Under the pieces are notes generated by a model that had not been told where the DNA came from, searched no databases, and saw only the letters and a program-made list of their open reading frames with translations. Shown here one piece after another: positions 25,058-34,313 of a stretch of DNA of 64,000 nucleotides (positions are counted from its first letter, which is position 1; every line of letters begins with the position of its first letter). The DNA is taken from contig NZ_FOEE01000014.1 of NCBI RefSeq assembly GCF_900110555.1, positions 1 through 64,000 of the forward strand, written 5' to 3'. Source of the DNA: Trujillonella endophytica. GTDB lineage: Bacteria > Actinomycetota > Actinomycetes > Mycobacteriales > Geodermatophilaceae. Made by a program: the position numbers and the translations under genes.

Positions 25058-26199
25058 CCGCACCGGGCCTCGAGCCGTTCACCGTCGACGTCGCCCCGGC
25101 CGTCCTCGACGACCTGCGCGAGCGCCTCCGCCGGACCCGCTGGCCCGAGGACGAACCGGTCGCCGACTGGTCGCAGGGCGTGCCTGCGGCGTACCTGCGC
25201 GACCTGTGCCGCTACTGGGCGGAGGAGTACGACTGGCCCGCCCGGCAGCAGTTGCTCAACCGCTTTCCGCAGTACCGGACGACGGTCGACGGCCTCGGCA
25301 TCCACCTGATCCACGTGCCCTCGCCGCACCCGGGGGCGATGCCGCTGGTGCTCACGCACGGCTGGCCCGGGTCGGTCGTGGAGTTCCTCGACGTCATCGG
25401 GCCGCTCACCGATCCGGTCGCGCACGGCGGCGACGCCCGGGACGCGTTCTCGGTCGTCTGCCCGTCGCTGCCCGGCTACGGCTGGAGCGACCGCCCGGCC
25501 CGCACCGGCTGGGGCGTCGAGGCGATCGCCGCCGCCTGGGCCGAGATCATGTCCCGGCTCGGCTACCAGCGGTTCGGTGCGCAGGGCGGCGACTGGGGCG
25601 CGGAGGTCACCCGCGCCCTGGCCGACGCGTTCCCCGACCGGCTGACCGGCATCCACCTGAACATGGTCACCGTCCGGCCCGACCGCGAACCCGAGGGCGG
25701 CCTCACCGACGCCGAGCAGCGGGCCCTCGGCCGGCTCGCCGAGCACCGCGAGCAGGGCACGGGCTACTCCACTCAGCAGGCCACCCGCCCGCAGACGCTC
25801 GGGTACGGCCTGACCGACTCACCCGCGGGGCAGCTCGCCTGGATCCTGGAGAAGTTCGCCGTCTGGGCCGACTGCGACCTCGACCCGGTGGCGGCGCTCG
25901 GCGCGGACCGGCTGCTGGACAACGCGATGCTCTACTGGGTGCCGGCCACGGCGGCGTCGTCGGCGCGGCTGTACCGGGAGAGCTTCCGGCGCCCCGGGTG
26001 GCCCCCGACCTCCGTGCCGACCGGCGCGGCGATCTTCCCGCACGAGATCGTCACCCCGTCCCGGCGCTGGGCCGAGCGCGCGTTCCTCGACCTCCGCCGC
26101 TGGAGCGAGCTGCCGGCCGGCGGCCACTTCGCGGCCCTCGAGCAGCCCGACGTCCTCGTCGCGGAGGTCCGCGCCTTCTTCCGCACCGTCCGGATCTGA
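25054..26199 (+). CDS. epoxide hydrolase with EHN domain
   Basis: 381 residues. The N-terminal EHN segment (VAPAVLDDLRERLRRTRWPEDE) is followed by an alpha/beta hydrolase core: HGWPGS oxyanion motif near 110, nucleophile D181 in QGGDWGAEV, and H358 in GGHFAALE. It opens epoxides to diols by an Asp-ester intermediate. Length fits microsomal-type bacterial epoxide hydrolases. Last gene of the GH13 operon. The true substrate is unknown; a role in detoxification is the safest guess. Confidence 0.93.
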   Translation: MTAPGLEPFTVDVAPAVLDDLRERLRRTRWPEDEPVADWSQGVPAAYLRDLCRYWAEEYDWPARQQLLNRFPQYRTTVDGLGIHLIHVPSPHPGAMPLVLTHGWPGSVVEFLDVIGPLTDPVAHGGDARDAFSVVCPSLPGYGWSDRPARTGWGVEAIAAAWAEIMSRLGYQRFGAQGGDWGAEVTRALADAFPDRLTGIHLNMVTVRPDREPEGGLTDAEQRALGRLAEHREQGTGYSTQQATRPQTLGYGLTDSPAGQLAWILEKFAVWADCDLDPVAALGADRLLDNAMLYWVPATAASSARLYRESFRRPGWPPTSVPTGAAIFPHEIVTPSRRWAERAFLDLRRWSELPAGGHFAALEQPDVLVAEVRAFFRTVRI

Positions 26200-26356
26200 A
26201 GCCGGCTCGGCACGCGACCCACCGCGCATTGCACCTACTATGTCGGCGCGCGGACCGGTCGGTTCCGCGGGGGGACGGCGCACGACGGGTCGGCGGCACG
26301 GGGGCGCCGACCTGTCGCGCGCCCCCGGCCCCGTCGCATCGAGTCAGGGAGTGCCC

Positions 26357-27277
26357 GTGGACGTCGTCGGCCTCAACCGCGTGGAGCTGGTCATCGACCA
26401 GGCGCGCATCCACGACGCGGTGAAGCAGTTCAACGAGGCGTTCGGGCTCCGGCTGCCCGATCCCATCGACATCGCCGGCCACGGTGCGCTGTCGGCCACG
26501 GACTTCGCGGGCGGCCTGGAGTTCATCGCGCCCGCGCCGGGGGACACCAGCAGCAGCGTCGGCCGGCGGCTCGCGGAGTTCGGCGAGGGCCAGCTCGGTC
26601 CGCTGGTCTTCCGGATCCGGGACGTCGAGGCCGCACGCGGCTGGCTGGAGTCCCGCGGCTTCCGCATCCGCTACGAGTACGACAGCCGCCAGGGCAGCGC
26701 CGACGAGGTCGAGATGTCGGTGCACCAGCTGCACCTGGACCCCGAGCAGTGGTTCGGCTTCAACGTCACCCTGATGCGCCCGTTCGAGGGCGGCGCAGCC
26801 GCGACCGCGGTGGCGCAGGCCGCGGACGGCGGCGCGGCGACCCGCGAGCGCAACAAGGCCGCCGTCCTCGCCTTCGCCGCCGCGCTCGGCGCCGGCGACA
26901 TCGACGCCCTCGCCGAGCTGCTGGCCCCGGACTTCTCGTGGGAGGTCCCGGTGGCCGCGGCGCCCGTCTCCTCCCGGCTGGCCGGCATCGGCGCGCCGTC
27001 CGGCGAGCCGCGAGACCGGGCCACCACGCTCGCCGTCCTGGACGCGACGCTCGAGGCCACCGTCGGGCGGAGCCTGCGCCTGGACGTGGGCACGATGACC
27101 GCCGAGGACGACCGCGTGGCCGCCACCGCGACCGGGCACGCGGTGATCGCGGCGACCGGCCGCACCTACGCCAACCGCTACCACCAGCTGTTCACCTTCG
27201 ACGGTGAGGGCCTGATCCGCCGGTTCGTGGAGTACCAGGACACGCTGCACACCGTCGACGTGTGGGTCGCCGGGTGA
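26357..27277 (+). CDS. VOC domain fused to SnoaL-like domain
   Basis: 306 residues from GTG 26357, with AGGGAG seven bases before it (GTG 26351 is an alternative). Residues 1-140 resemble a vicinal-oxygen-chelate (glyoxalase/dioxygenase) fold: LNRVELVIDQARIHDAVKQF, and LGPLVFRIRDVEAARGWL. Residues 160-306 form a SnoaL/NTF2-like cone ending YHQLFTFDGEGLIRRFVEY. Neither half has obvious catalytic residues in my reading. It overlaps an SDR gene by four bases. Possibly a lyase or isomerase for a small metabolite. Confidence 0.78.
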   Translation: MDVVGLNRVELVIDQARIHDAVKQFNEAFGLRLPDPIDIAGHGALSATDFAGGLEFIAPAPGDTSSSVGRRLAEFGEGQLGPLVFRIRDVEAARGWLESRGFRIRYEYDSRQGSADEVEMSVHQLHLDPEQWFGFNVTLMRPFEGGAAATAVAQAADGGAATRERNKAAVLAFAAALGAGDIDALAELLAPDFSWEVPVAAAPVSSRLAGIGAPSGEPRDRATTLAVLDATLEATVGRSLRLDVGTMTAEDDRVAATATGHAVIAATGRTYANRYHQLFTFDGEGLIRRFVEYQDTLHTVDVWVAG

Positions 27278-28032
27278 CCGGCCCGCTGGAGGGCCGGGTC
27301 GCGATCGTCACGGGCGCCGCGCGGGGGATCGGCGCGGCGACCGCGCGCGTGCTGGTGGCGCAGGGCGCCCGGGTGGTGCTGGCCGACGTCGACGGCGCCG
27401 GGGTCGAGCGGGTGGCCGGCGAGCTGGGGCCCGCCGCGGTGGCCCGGTGCGCCGACGTCACCGACGAGGACGCCGTCGCCGGCCTGGTCGCCACCGCGGT
27501 CGGCACCTTCGGCCGGCTCGACGTCCTGCACAACAACGCCGTCGCCCAGGACCCGCGGGACACCGACACGGTCGGCGCCCCGGACGAGGCCTGGCGCGGC
27601 GCCTTCGACCTGGTCGTGATGGCCGCCGTGTACGGCTGCCGGCACGCGATCCCGGCGATGGTCGGGACCGGCGGCGGGTCGATCGTGAACACGTCGTCCG
27701 GCGCGGCGGTCAACCCGACCGGATCGCACGTCGCCTACGGGACGGCGAAGGCGGCGCTGGAGACCCTGTCGGCGTACACGGCGGCGAACTACGGCACCCG
27801 GGGCATCCGCAGCAACGTCGTCGCCCCGGGCTTCGTGCTCACCGAGGGCGTGCGCGAGGTCTTCGACGACGCCGCGGTGGCGCGCTTCGCCGAGGGCGCC
27901 GCGGCCGGCCGGGTGTGCACCCCCGAGGACGTCGCGGAGGTCGTCGCCTTCCTCGCCTCCGACGCCGCCCGGTACGTCAGCGGCCAGGTCGTGCGCGTGA
28001 CCGGCGGGGGAGCCCGGCCCCTCGTCTGGTGA
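27274..28032 (+). CDS. short-chain dehydrogenase/reductase
   Basis: 252 residues. Classical SDR: TGAARGIG at 13-20 for NAD(P), NNAVAQ near 91, catalytic Y155-x3-K159 (YGTAK), and the Ser in NTSSGAA near 142. It oxidises or reduces an alcohol/ketone pair in the cytoplasm. Its GTG overlaps the stop of the VOC-SnoaL gene, so both likely act on one pathway. It is convergent with the molybdenum hydroxylase operon, only 21 bases from its end. Confidence 0.92.
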   Translation: MTGPLEGRVAIVTGAARGIGAATARVLVAQGARVVLADVDGAGVERVAGELGPAAVARCADVTDEDAVAGLVATAVGTFGRLDVLHNNAVAQDPRDTDTVGAPDEAWRGAFDLVVMAAVYGCRHAIPAMVGTGGGSIVNTSSGAAVNPTGSHVAYGTAKAALETLSAYTAANYGTRGIRSNVVAPGFVLTEGVREVFDDAAVARFAEGAAAGRVCTPEDVAEVVAFLASDAARYVSGQVVRVTGGGARPLVW

Positions 28033-28053
28033 CGGAGGGGCCGGGCTGCTCGC

Positions 28054-30393
28054 TCAGGCCGCGCCGGCGCCCACCACGCCCGCCAGTCGGAGGACCTCCG
28101 CCGGGGGCAGGTACTGCTCGGTCACCCGGGCCCCGAACGGCGCGAGCGCGTCGGAGATCGCGTTGGTCAGCGTCGCGGGGGCGACGATCATGCCGCCCTC
28201 GCCGACGCCCCGGAAGCCGACGCCGTCGTCGTCCGGCGACTCGATGTGCACGATCTCGATCGGCGGGATCTCGGCCGAGGTGGGCAGCAGGTAGTCCATG
28301 AACGTCCCGGCGAGGAAGGTGCCCTCGCTGTCGTAGGGGATCCGCTCGTACAGGACGCTGCCGATGCCCTGGGCCACCCCGCCGCGGATCTGCCCGTCGA
28401 CGATCGCCGGGTTGATGATCCGGCCGCAGTCCTCGACGACGACCCACCGCTTGATCTCGACCCCGCCGGTGCCGAGGTCGACCTCGACGATGCAGGCGTG
28501 CACCCCGCCGGACCAGCCGCTGCCGGTGGTCTCCTCGCCGGTGAACCGCTCCTCCGCCATCAGGTTGGGGTCGGTGCCCGGGGGCGCGGTCTGCGGCATC
28601 AGCGTCATCTGGCCGGCGAGCCGGGCCAGCGGGATCTCCTTGCCCGGCACGCCCTTGGGGCTGACGACGCCGTCGACGATCTGCAGGTCCGACGGGTCGA
28701 TCTCCAGCTGGCCGGCGGCGATCGCGAGGACCTTCTCCCGCAGCTTCCGGGTGGACACCATCACCGCGCCGCTGCCCCAGGTCGCGGCCCGGCTGCCCCC
28801 GGTGCCGATGATGTTGAACGGGGTGAGGCGGGTGTCGCCGTGCACCACGCGGACGGAGTCGAACGGCACCCCCATCTCGTCGGCGGCGAGCTGGGCCAGC
28901 GTGGTCTCGTGCCCCTGCCCGTGCGGCGACTGCGCCGTGATCACGGTCAGCGCGCCGTCCATCTCCAGCCGGACCTTCGCCGACTCACCGCCGGTGAACC
29001 CGCCGCCGGGCCGCATCTCCTTCGGGCCGGGCGCGTTCTCGATGAACGCCGCCATGCCGATGCCGAGGTACCGGCCCTCGGCGCGCGCGGCCTCCTGCTC
29101 CGTGCGGAAGGCGGGGTAGTCGATCCGCTCCAGCGCACGGTCCAGGCACTCGCGGGTGGTGATGCCGCGGACCGTCGGGCCGGTGATCAGCCGGTCCTCG
29201 TCGGCCCCCTCGAGCAGGTTGCGCCGGCGCACCTCGGCGGGGTCCAGCCCCAGCTCGGCGGCGACCATGTCGATCAGCCGCTCGCGGGTGAAGGTCTCCA
29301 TCGCCCACGGGCCGCGGTAGGCCACGTAGGTCGACTTGTTGGTGGCCACCACGCGGGTGTCGCACCGGTAGCCGCGCACCTTGTAGGGGCCGGGCAGCAG
29401 GAGCGCGATGACCCCGGTGAACGACGCCGCGGAGAACGGCATCCCCGGATAGGCGCCCATGTCCAGGTCCAGAGCCGCCGTGAGCCCGAGGATGTCGCCG
29501 GCCTCGGTGACCGCGACGCGGGCGGCGATGCGCTCCTCGCGGGCGTGCCCGGACGCCATCAGGTGCTCGTTGCGGTCCTCGATCCACTTCACCGGCCGGC
29601 CGAGCTGCCGGCTGGCGATGGGCACGCAGAAGTCCTCGCGGAAGATGTTGCCCTTCAGGCCGAACGCGCCGCCGACGTCCTGGGTCAGCACCCGGAGCCG
29701 GTCCATCGGCTGGTCCAGCGTCTGCGCCAGTTGCAGCCGCAGGCCCTGCGGCGACTGGGTGGCCGCGTGCACGGTCAGCTCGCCGGAGCCGGCGTCGTAG
29801 TCGGCCACCAGGCCGCGCGTCTCGATCGGCACGTTGGCGATCCGGTGCTGGCTGAGGGTCACCTCGATGATCCGGTCGGCCGCCGCGAACGCCGCGTCGA
29901 CGTCGCCGGACTCCTTCGTCGCCGTGTGGACGACGTTGCTGTCCAGGTCGGCGAACAGCGGCGGCACGGAGGGGTCCAGCGCCGCCTCGTAGTCCATGAC
30001 GACGGGGAGGTCGGCGTACTCGACGTCGATCATGCCGACGGCGTCCTCGGCCGTGTACCGCGAGTCGGCGACCACCATCGCGACCAGGTCGCCGACGAAG
30101 CGCACGGTGTCGGTGACCAGGGGATAGACCTCCGGGACCGCACCCTGCGACAGCGGGCTGCGGATCGGCTTGCTCAGCTCCCGCATGTCCGCGCCGGTGT
30201 AGACCGCGTGCACGCCCGGGGCCGCCCGGGCCGCCTCGACGTCCAGGTGGGTGACCCGGCCGTGCGCGATCGGGCTGCGCAGGAACGCCGCGTGCAGCAT
30301 GCGGGGCAGCTGCAGGTCGTCGACGTAGTGGCCGCGCCCGGTCAGGATGCGGCGGTCCTCCACGCGCGGGACCTTCGCGCCGACCATCCTCAT
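28054..30393 (-). CDS. xanthine dehydrogenase-family Mo-binding large subunit (cassette 1)
   Basis: 779 residues. Large subunit of a molybdenum hydroxylase that hydroxylates a carbon next to a hetero-atom or aldehyde using water. MCD-binding domains: GRGHYVDDLQLP near 19, DVGGAFGLKGN near 234, AYRGPWAMETF near 348, GQGHETTLAQLAADEMGVP near 490, and the base Glu in GVGEGG near 730. The active-site loop is AYRGPWA, neither AYRCSFR of CO dehydrogenase form I nor AYRGAGR of form II, so CO is not the substrate. Overlaps the small subunit gene (ATGA). Confidence 0.9.
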   Translation of the reverse strand: MRMVGAKVPRVEDRRILTGRGHYVDDLQLPRMLHAAFLRSPIAHGRVTHLDVEAARAAPGVHAVYTGADMRELSKPIRSPLSQGAVPEVYPLVTDTVRFVGDLVAMVVADSRYTAEDAVGMIDVEYADLPVVMDYEAALDPSVPPLFADLDSNVVHTATKESGDVDAAFAAADRIIEVTLSQHRIANVPIETRGLVADYDAGSGELTVHAATQSPQGLRLQLAQTLDQPMDRLRVLTQDVGGAFGLKGNIFREDFCVPIASRQLGRPVKWIEDRNEHLMASGHAREERIAARVAVTEAGDILGLTAALDLDMGAYPGMPFSAASFTGVIALLLPGPYKVRGYRCDTRVVATNKSTYVAYRGPWAMETFTRERLIDMVAAELGLDPAEVRRRNLLEGADEDRLITGPTVRGITTRECLDRALERIDYPAFRTEQEAARAEGRYLGIGMAAFIENAPGPKEMRPGGGFTGGESAKVRLEMDGALTVITAQSPHGQGHETTLAQLAADEMGVPFDSVRVVHGDTRLTPFNIIGTGGSRAATWGSGAVMVSTRKLREKVLAIAAGQLEIDPSDLQIVDGVVSPKGVPGKEIPLARLAGQMTLMPQTAPPGTDPNLMAEERFTGEETTGSGWSGGVHACIVEVDLGTGGVEIKRWVVVEDCGRIINPAIVDGQIRGGVAQGIGSVLYERIPYDSEGTFLAGTFMDYLLPTSAEIPPIEIVHIESPDDDGVGFRGVGEGGMIVAPATLTNAISDALAPFGARVTEQYLPPAEVLRLAGVVGAGAA

Positions 30394-30914
30394 CGGGAGA
30401 TCTCCTCGACCCGTCGCGCGTCGCCGGAGGCGCCGCCGCCGTCGCCGTTGACCCGACGCACGGCCTCGGAGACGCCGGCGACGATCGACTGGTAGCCCGT
30501 GCAGCGGCAGAGGTTGCCCGACAGCTCCTCGCGCAGCTCCTCCTCGGTCGGCGTCGCGCCCTCCTCCAGCAGCGCCACCGCCGTCATCACGAACCCCGGC
30601 GTGCAGAACCCGCACTGGAAGCTGTGGCAGTCGCGCAGCGCCTCCTGCAGCGGGTGCAGCTGCCCGTCGCGCTCCAGCCCCTCGATGGTGCGGATCTCCC
30701 GGCCGTCGACCTGAACGGCGAGCAGCAGGCACGCCCGGACGGCGTCGCCGTCGAGCAGGACGGTGCACGCCCCGCACACCCCGTGCTCGCAGCCGACGTG
30801 GGTGCCGGTCAGCCGCAGGTCGTCGCGGATGAAGTCGGTCAGCGTCCGCCGCGCCTCGACGGAGCGCTCGTAGGCGACCCCGTTGACCGTCACGCGGACG
30901 GTTCGTCCGGTCAT
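30390..30914 (-). CDS. 2Fe-2S small subunit of molybdenum hydroxylase (cassette 1)
   Basis: 174 residues. Carries two [2Fe-2S] clusters that pass electrons from Mo to FAD. The first, plant-type cluster: C42, C47, C50, C62 (GCEHGVCGACTVLLDG). The second: CGFCTPG near 101 and CRCTGY near 136. Length and cysteine pattern match CoxS. ATGA overlaps on both sides couple it to the FAD subunit and large subunit genes. The C-terminal tail (about 25 residues, Gly/Asp/Arg-rich) is extra. Confidence 0.93.
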   Translation of the reverse strand: MTGRTVRVTVNGVAYERSVEARRTLTDFIRDDLRLTGTHVGCEHGVCGACTVLLDGDAVRACLLLAVQVDGREIRTIEGLERDGQLHPLQEALRDCHSFQCGFCTPGFVMTAVALLEEGATPTEEELREELSGNLCRCTGYQSIVAGVSEAVRRVNGDGGGASGDARRVEEISR

Positions 30915-31786
30915 GCCCGTACCCCTGCTCTCTCGGAGGCCTGCTGGAGGGCCCGGGCCGTGAGCGTGGCGGCGAGGTGCCGCCGGTACTCGGCCGAGCC
31001 GTTGAGGTCGCTCGCCGGCTCCAGGACCACGGCCGCGTCGTGCCCGACCGCCGTCCAGAGCTCGGCCGACGCGGTCTGCCCGACCAGCGCCGTCTCCGCC
31101 ACCGGGGAGCGCAGCGGAACGGCGTCCACCCCGGCGTACGCGACCCTGGCCGCGGAGATCCGGCCGTCGCCGTCGAGGGCCAGCGTCGCCAGGACCGTGA
31201 CGATCCCGTAGTCACCGCTGCGCCGGCTGAACTGCTGCACGGCCCACCCGGTGCCCGCCGGCAGCGCCGGCACGTGCACCGCCGTGAGCAGTTCCTCGGG
31301 CTCCAGGGTGGTCGTGAAGTAGCCGTCGAACAGGTCGGCGGCGGCGATGGTGCGCCCGCCGCCGGTGCCGCGCACCTCGACCGACCCGTCGAGCAGGGTC
31401 AGCACGGCCGGGAGTTCGGCCGCCGGGTCGGCGTGGGCCACGGTGCCGCCGATCGTGCCGCGGTTGCGGATCGCGGCGTGGCCGATCCGGCGCACCGCCG
31501 CCGCCAGCAGCGGGTTGGCCGCCGCAACCTCCGGGGAGCGCTCCACCTGGCGGTGCCGCACGGTGGCCCCGATCGCCAGCCCGTCCCCGTCGGCGATCGT
31601 GGCCAGCTCGGTCACCCCGTTGACGTCGACCAGGTGCCCCACCGAGGCCAGCCGCAGCGCCAGCAGGGGCACCAGGCTCTGGCCGCCGGCCAGCACCTTG
31701 ACGTCGTCGTCGGCGAGCTCGGTGAGGAGGCCGACCGCCTCCTCGACCGAGTCGACGGCGTGGTGTTCGAACTCCGCGGGCTTCAT
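30911..31786 (-). CDS. FAD-binding medium subunit of molybdenum hydroxylase (cassette 1)
   Basis: 291 residues, CoxM type. FAD motifs: AGGQSLVPLLALR at 33-45 and TIGGTVAHADPAAE near 112-125. It takes electrons from the Fe-S subunit to an acceptor. It starts seven bases after the SDR stop and overlaps the small subunit, so the operon order is SDR, M, S, L. The SDR may supply or consume the carbonyl/alcohol partner of the hydroxylase reaction (inference). Confidence 0.92.
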   Translation of the reverse strand: MKPAEFEHHAVDSVEEAVGLLTELADDDVKVLAGGQSLVPLLALRLASVGHLVDVNGVTELATIADGDGLAIGATVRHRQVERSPEVAAANPLLAAAVRRIGHAAIRNRGTIGGTVAHADPAAELPAVLTLLDGSVEVRGTGGGRTIAAADLFDGYFTTTLEPEELLTAVHVPALPAGTGWAVQQFSRRSGDYGIVTVLATLALDGDGRISAARVAYAGVDAVPLRSPVAETALVGQTASAELWTAVGHDAAVVLEPASDLNGSAEYRRHLAATLTARALQQASERAGVRA

Positions 31787-31793
31787 CGGCCGG

Positions 31794-32636
31794 TCACCAC
31801 AGGTGGCCCTCCGGGGTCCCGTCGCTGATCTGCGCCTCGGCGCGGGAGCGGATGACCCGCTCGTTCCACTCGAAGAAGTCGTCGGACACGGCCCCGTTGT
31901 ACAGGCTCGCGCTCTGTTCGCGACCGATCCGGATGTAGAAACGTCCGCGGCGCACGCCGTCGAGCAGGAGCTCGGCGACGTCCTCGGGCTGCATGAGGGT
32001 CGCGGGCACGCCGTTGCCCCGCAGCCAGGCCTCGACCTGCGGGTTGCCCATGCTGCTGGCGGTCAGCGGCGGGAACAGCACCGCGGCGCGGACGGCGGCC
32101 TTCCGGTCCCGCAGCTCGCCGTAGAGGCTCTCCATCACCGAGACGACGGCGTTCTTGGTCGCGGCGTAGGGCCCGGACAGGTACGAGGTGCCCTCGGCCC
32201 CGGCGCCGGAGCTCGTGGCCACGATGACGCCCGGCTCGCCGCTCTCGACCATGCGGGCGCCGAAGGCCTTGATGCCGTAGACGACGCCCAGCAGGTTCAC
32301 GCCGACCACGCGCTGCCACACCTTGGGATCCGGGTCGAGCAGCGGCACCGTGCCGCCGATGCCCGCGTTCAGGTGCAGCAGGTGCACCGCCCCGTGGGCG
32401 TCGTAGGCGGCGTCGGCCAGGCGCGCGTTGGCGTCGGGGTCGGAGACGTCGGTCGGCACGCCGGTGACCTCGGCTCCCTCGCCCCGCAGCTCCGCGACGG
32501 TGGCATCGAGGGCGTCGGCGTCCCGGTCGGCGAGCACCACCGTCATGCCCTCGCGGGCGAGTCGCCGGCCCACCGCCCGTCCGATGCCCGCCGCGCCGCC
32601 CGTGACGACGGCGGTCCTCCCGCTCAGCTCTTCCAC
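31794..32636 (-). CDS. short-chain dehydrogenase/reductase, first gene of Mo hydroxylase operon
   Basis: 280 residues. TGGAAGIG at 12-19 for the dinucleotide, LNAGIGG near 89, Ser in ATSSGAG near 142, and Y-x3-K in YAATKNAV near 158. The extended C-terminus (FYIRIGREQSASLY) is typical of the acyl/steroid-type SDRs of actinomycete catabolic clusters. It leads the operon that continues into the molybdenum hydroxylase subunits and is divergent from an enoyl-CoA hydratase gene, with two dyads in the 107-base gap. Confidence 0.9.
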   Translation of the reverse strand: MEELSGRTAVVTGGAAGIGRAVGRRLAREGMTVVLADRDADALDATVAELRGEGAEVTGVPTDVSDPDANARLADAAYDAHGAVHLLHLNAGIGGTVPLLDPDPKVWQRVVGVNLLGVVYGIKAFGARMVESGEPGVIVATSSGAGAEGTSYLSGPYAATKNAVVSVMESLYGELRDRKAAVRAAVLFPPLTASSMGNPQVEAWLRGNGVPATLMQPEDVAELLLDGVRRGRFYIRIGREQSASLYNGAVSDDFFEWNERVIRSRAEAQISDGTPEGHLW

Positions 32637-32682
32637 CGGGCGCTCCTTCTGCTCAGCCGCTGCTGCGGCACGACGACGCTGT

Positions 32683-32701
32683 CCTCGTTAACTTAGCGAG
32701 G
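32683..32701. promoter_or_regulatory. 19-bp dyad in divergent promoter
   Basis: cctcgttaacttagcgagg is a near-perfect inverted repeat (two mismatched pairs and a centre base) in the SDR/enoyl-CoA hydratase divergent gap. Its A+T-rich core stands out in this sequence. Candidate operator. Confidence 0.5.
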
Positions 32702-32705
32702 AAAG

Positions 32706-32719
32706 ATAGTGATCACTAT
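32706..32719. promoter_or_regulatory. 14-bp perfect palindrome in divergent promoter
   Basis: atagtgatcactat is a perfect palindrome five bases from the dyad at 32683-32701, 24 bases before the enoyl-CoA hydratase start. Likely a second operator or promoter core. Confidence 0.5.
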
Positions 32720-32743
32720 GGGTCGGGGTGCTTCGATCCGACC

Positions 32744-33469
32744 GTGATCGAGCTGAGCCGGCCGCTGCCCGGCGTCGTCCAGGTGACCCTGCGCCGGCCG
32801 GAGCGCCGCAACGCCCTCTCGCTGGCCGGGTTCCGGGAGCTGGCCGCCGCCTGGGGGGAGGTGGCCGGCAGCGGGGCGCGGGCCTGTGTGCTGACCGGCG
32901 GCGCCGACTTCTCCTCCGGCGCGGACCTGGCCGGGTTCGCCGAGGACCTGGTCGCGGCCGCGGGGCAGGGCCCGGGCGGGGGCCGGGAGGTGTGGGCGAC
33001 GGTGAACGCCGCCGTCCTCCGCGACACCGACCTGGAGATTCCCGTGATCGCGGCGGTGGAGGGGGTCTGCATGGGCGCGGGGATGGAACTGGTCGGCGCG
33101 ACCGACGTGCGGATCGCGGGGGAGTCGGCGGTGTTCGCCCTTCCCGAGGTGCGGCACGGCTTCCTCGCCTCCGGCGGCTCGGTGGCCCGGCTGCCCCGCC
33201 AGATCGGATACGCCGCGGCGATGCAGGTGCTGCTCACCGGCGCCCGGTTCGGCGCGGCCGACATGCTCGCGCGCGGGTTCGTCAGCGAGGTCGTCCCCGA
33301 CGGGACGGCGCTGGCGCGGGCGCTCGAGGTGGCCGCGCAGATCGCGGCGAACGACCCGCGCGCGGTGGCCGCCGTCAAGCGGGTGGTGGCGCAGACCCTG
33401 CGCGGCACGCTCGCCGACGCCCTCGCCGCGGAGACCCGCGAGTTCCGCGCCCTCGTGGAACGTCCCTAG
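32744..33469 (+). CDS. enoyl-CoA hydratase/isomerase family protein
   Basis: 241 residues, GTG start. Crotonase fold: the oxyanion segment GADFSSGADLAGFAED near 55-70 and MGAGMELVGATDVRIAGESAVFALPEVRHG near 109-138. Hydrates or isomerises enoyl-CoA esters. The position of the first catalytic Glu is not occupied by the usual CEL pattern, so it may be a decarboxylase or isomerase variant. Divergent from the SDR-Mo hydroxylase operon and abutting a convergent gene with no spacer. Confidence 0.88.
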   Translation: MIELSRPLPGVVQVTLRRPERRNALSLAGFRELAAAWGEVAGSGARACVLTGGADFSSGADLAGFAEDLVAAAGQGPGGGREVWATVNAAVLRDTDLEIPVIAAVEGVCMGAGMELVGATDVRIAGESAVFALPEVRHGFLASGGSVARLPRQIGYAAAMQVLLTGARFGAADMLARGFVSEVVPDGTALARALEVAAQIAANDPRAVAAVKRVVAQTLRGTLADALAAETREFRALVERP

Positions 33470-34258
33470 TCAGAGCTCCGTCAGGGGGCGGGTGGCCGCG
33501 TCCATCGTCCCGAGGGAGACCCCGAGGTCGGCGGCCACCTGGCGGGCCACCAACACGTCCTTGCGGATGTAGGGCCCGGCGCCCTGGACCAGCGCCGCCG
33601 CCGAGCCGGACGCGGCCACCAGGTCGAGCGCGTAGCTCTGCCCGCTGCAGGTGTGCAGGGTGCGGGCCACCTGGGCGACGTCGAGCCCGAACGACTCCGC
33701 GACCCGGGCCGCCTCGACGGCCAGCTGCACGTGCGCGCCGAAGAGCAGGTTGTTCAGCAGCTTGACCCGCTGTCCCGACCCCAGCGGCCCGACGTGCTCC
33801 ACGTGCGACGCGTAGGCCTCGACGACCGGCCGGAACCGCTCGACGTCCTCGGCGGTTCCGCCCAGGAACACCGTGAGCGTGCCCGCGGCGATCGAGGCCG
33901 GCCCGCCGCTGGCGGCCGCGTCGACTACGGCCACGCCGCGGGCGGCGATGTCCTCCACCGTCCGCGGGCTGCCCGTCGTGTGCACCACCACCAGCGCGCC
34001 CGGCTCGAGGGACTCGAGCAGCCCGCTGTCCAGGGTCACCTCGCGGGCCTGCTCGTCGCTGTAGACGTAGACGAGGACGACGTCGCGGCCGCGGCCGAGC
34101 TCCGCCGGGCTCGCCACGACCTCGACGCCCGCGGCGGTCAGCTCGTCCCGCACCTCCGGACGCCGGACGACGGCGGCCACCTCGTGGCCGGCGGCCAGCA
34201 GCCGGTCGACGACCGGGCGCCCCATCGCCCCCGTGCCGATGATGCCCACGCGAGTCAT
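33470..34258 (-). CDS. 3-hydroxyisobutyrate dehydrogenase-family oxidoreductase
   Basis: 262 residues. Beta-hydroxyacid dehydrogenase: GIIGTGAMGRPV at 5-16, substrate strand DAAASGGPASIAAGTLTVFLGG near 113, catalytic Lys in RVKLLNNLLFG near 163. NAD(P)-dependent oxidation of a small hydroxy acid or reduction of a semialdehyde or imine. It abuts the enoyl-CoA hydratase stop. The fused acyl-CoA dehydrogenase gene ends 55 bases upstream on the same strand, so this is the last gene of that short operon. Confidence 0.9.
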   Translation of the reverse strand: MTRVGIIGTGAMGRPVVDRLLAAGHEVAAVVRRPEVRDELTAAGVEVVASPAELGRGRDVVLVYVYSDEQAREVTLDSGLLESLEPGALVVVHTTGSPRTVEDIAARGVAVVDAAASGGPASIAAGTLTVFLGGTAEDVERFRPVVEAYASHVEHVGPLGSGQRVKLLNNLLFGAHVQLAVEAARVAESFGLDVAQVARTLHTCSGQSYALDLVAASGSAAALVQGAGPYIRKDVLVARQVAADLGVSLGTMDAATRPLTEL

Positions 34259-34313
34259 CGCGGTCCTCCTCGTTGATGGACGGGATTGCCGGGAGAAGCT
34301 AGCGCCCGCCCGG

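Noticed and set aside
28054-31215. 1053-residue open frame covering three genes on the minus strand
   Set aside because: It is the large subunit extended upstream through the small and FAD subunits in another frame; the real start is ATG 30393 with an ATGA overlap.
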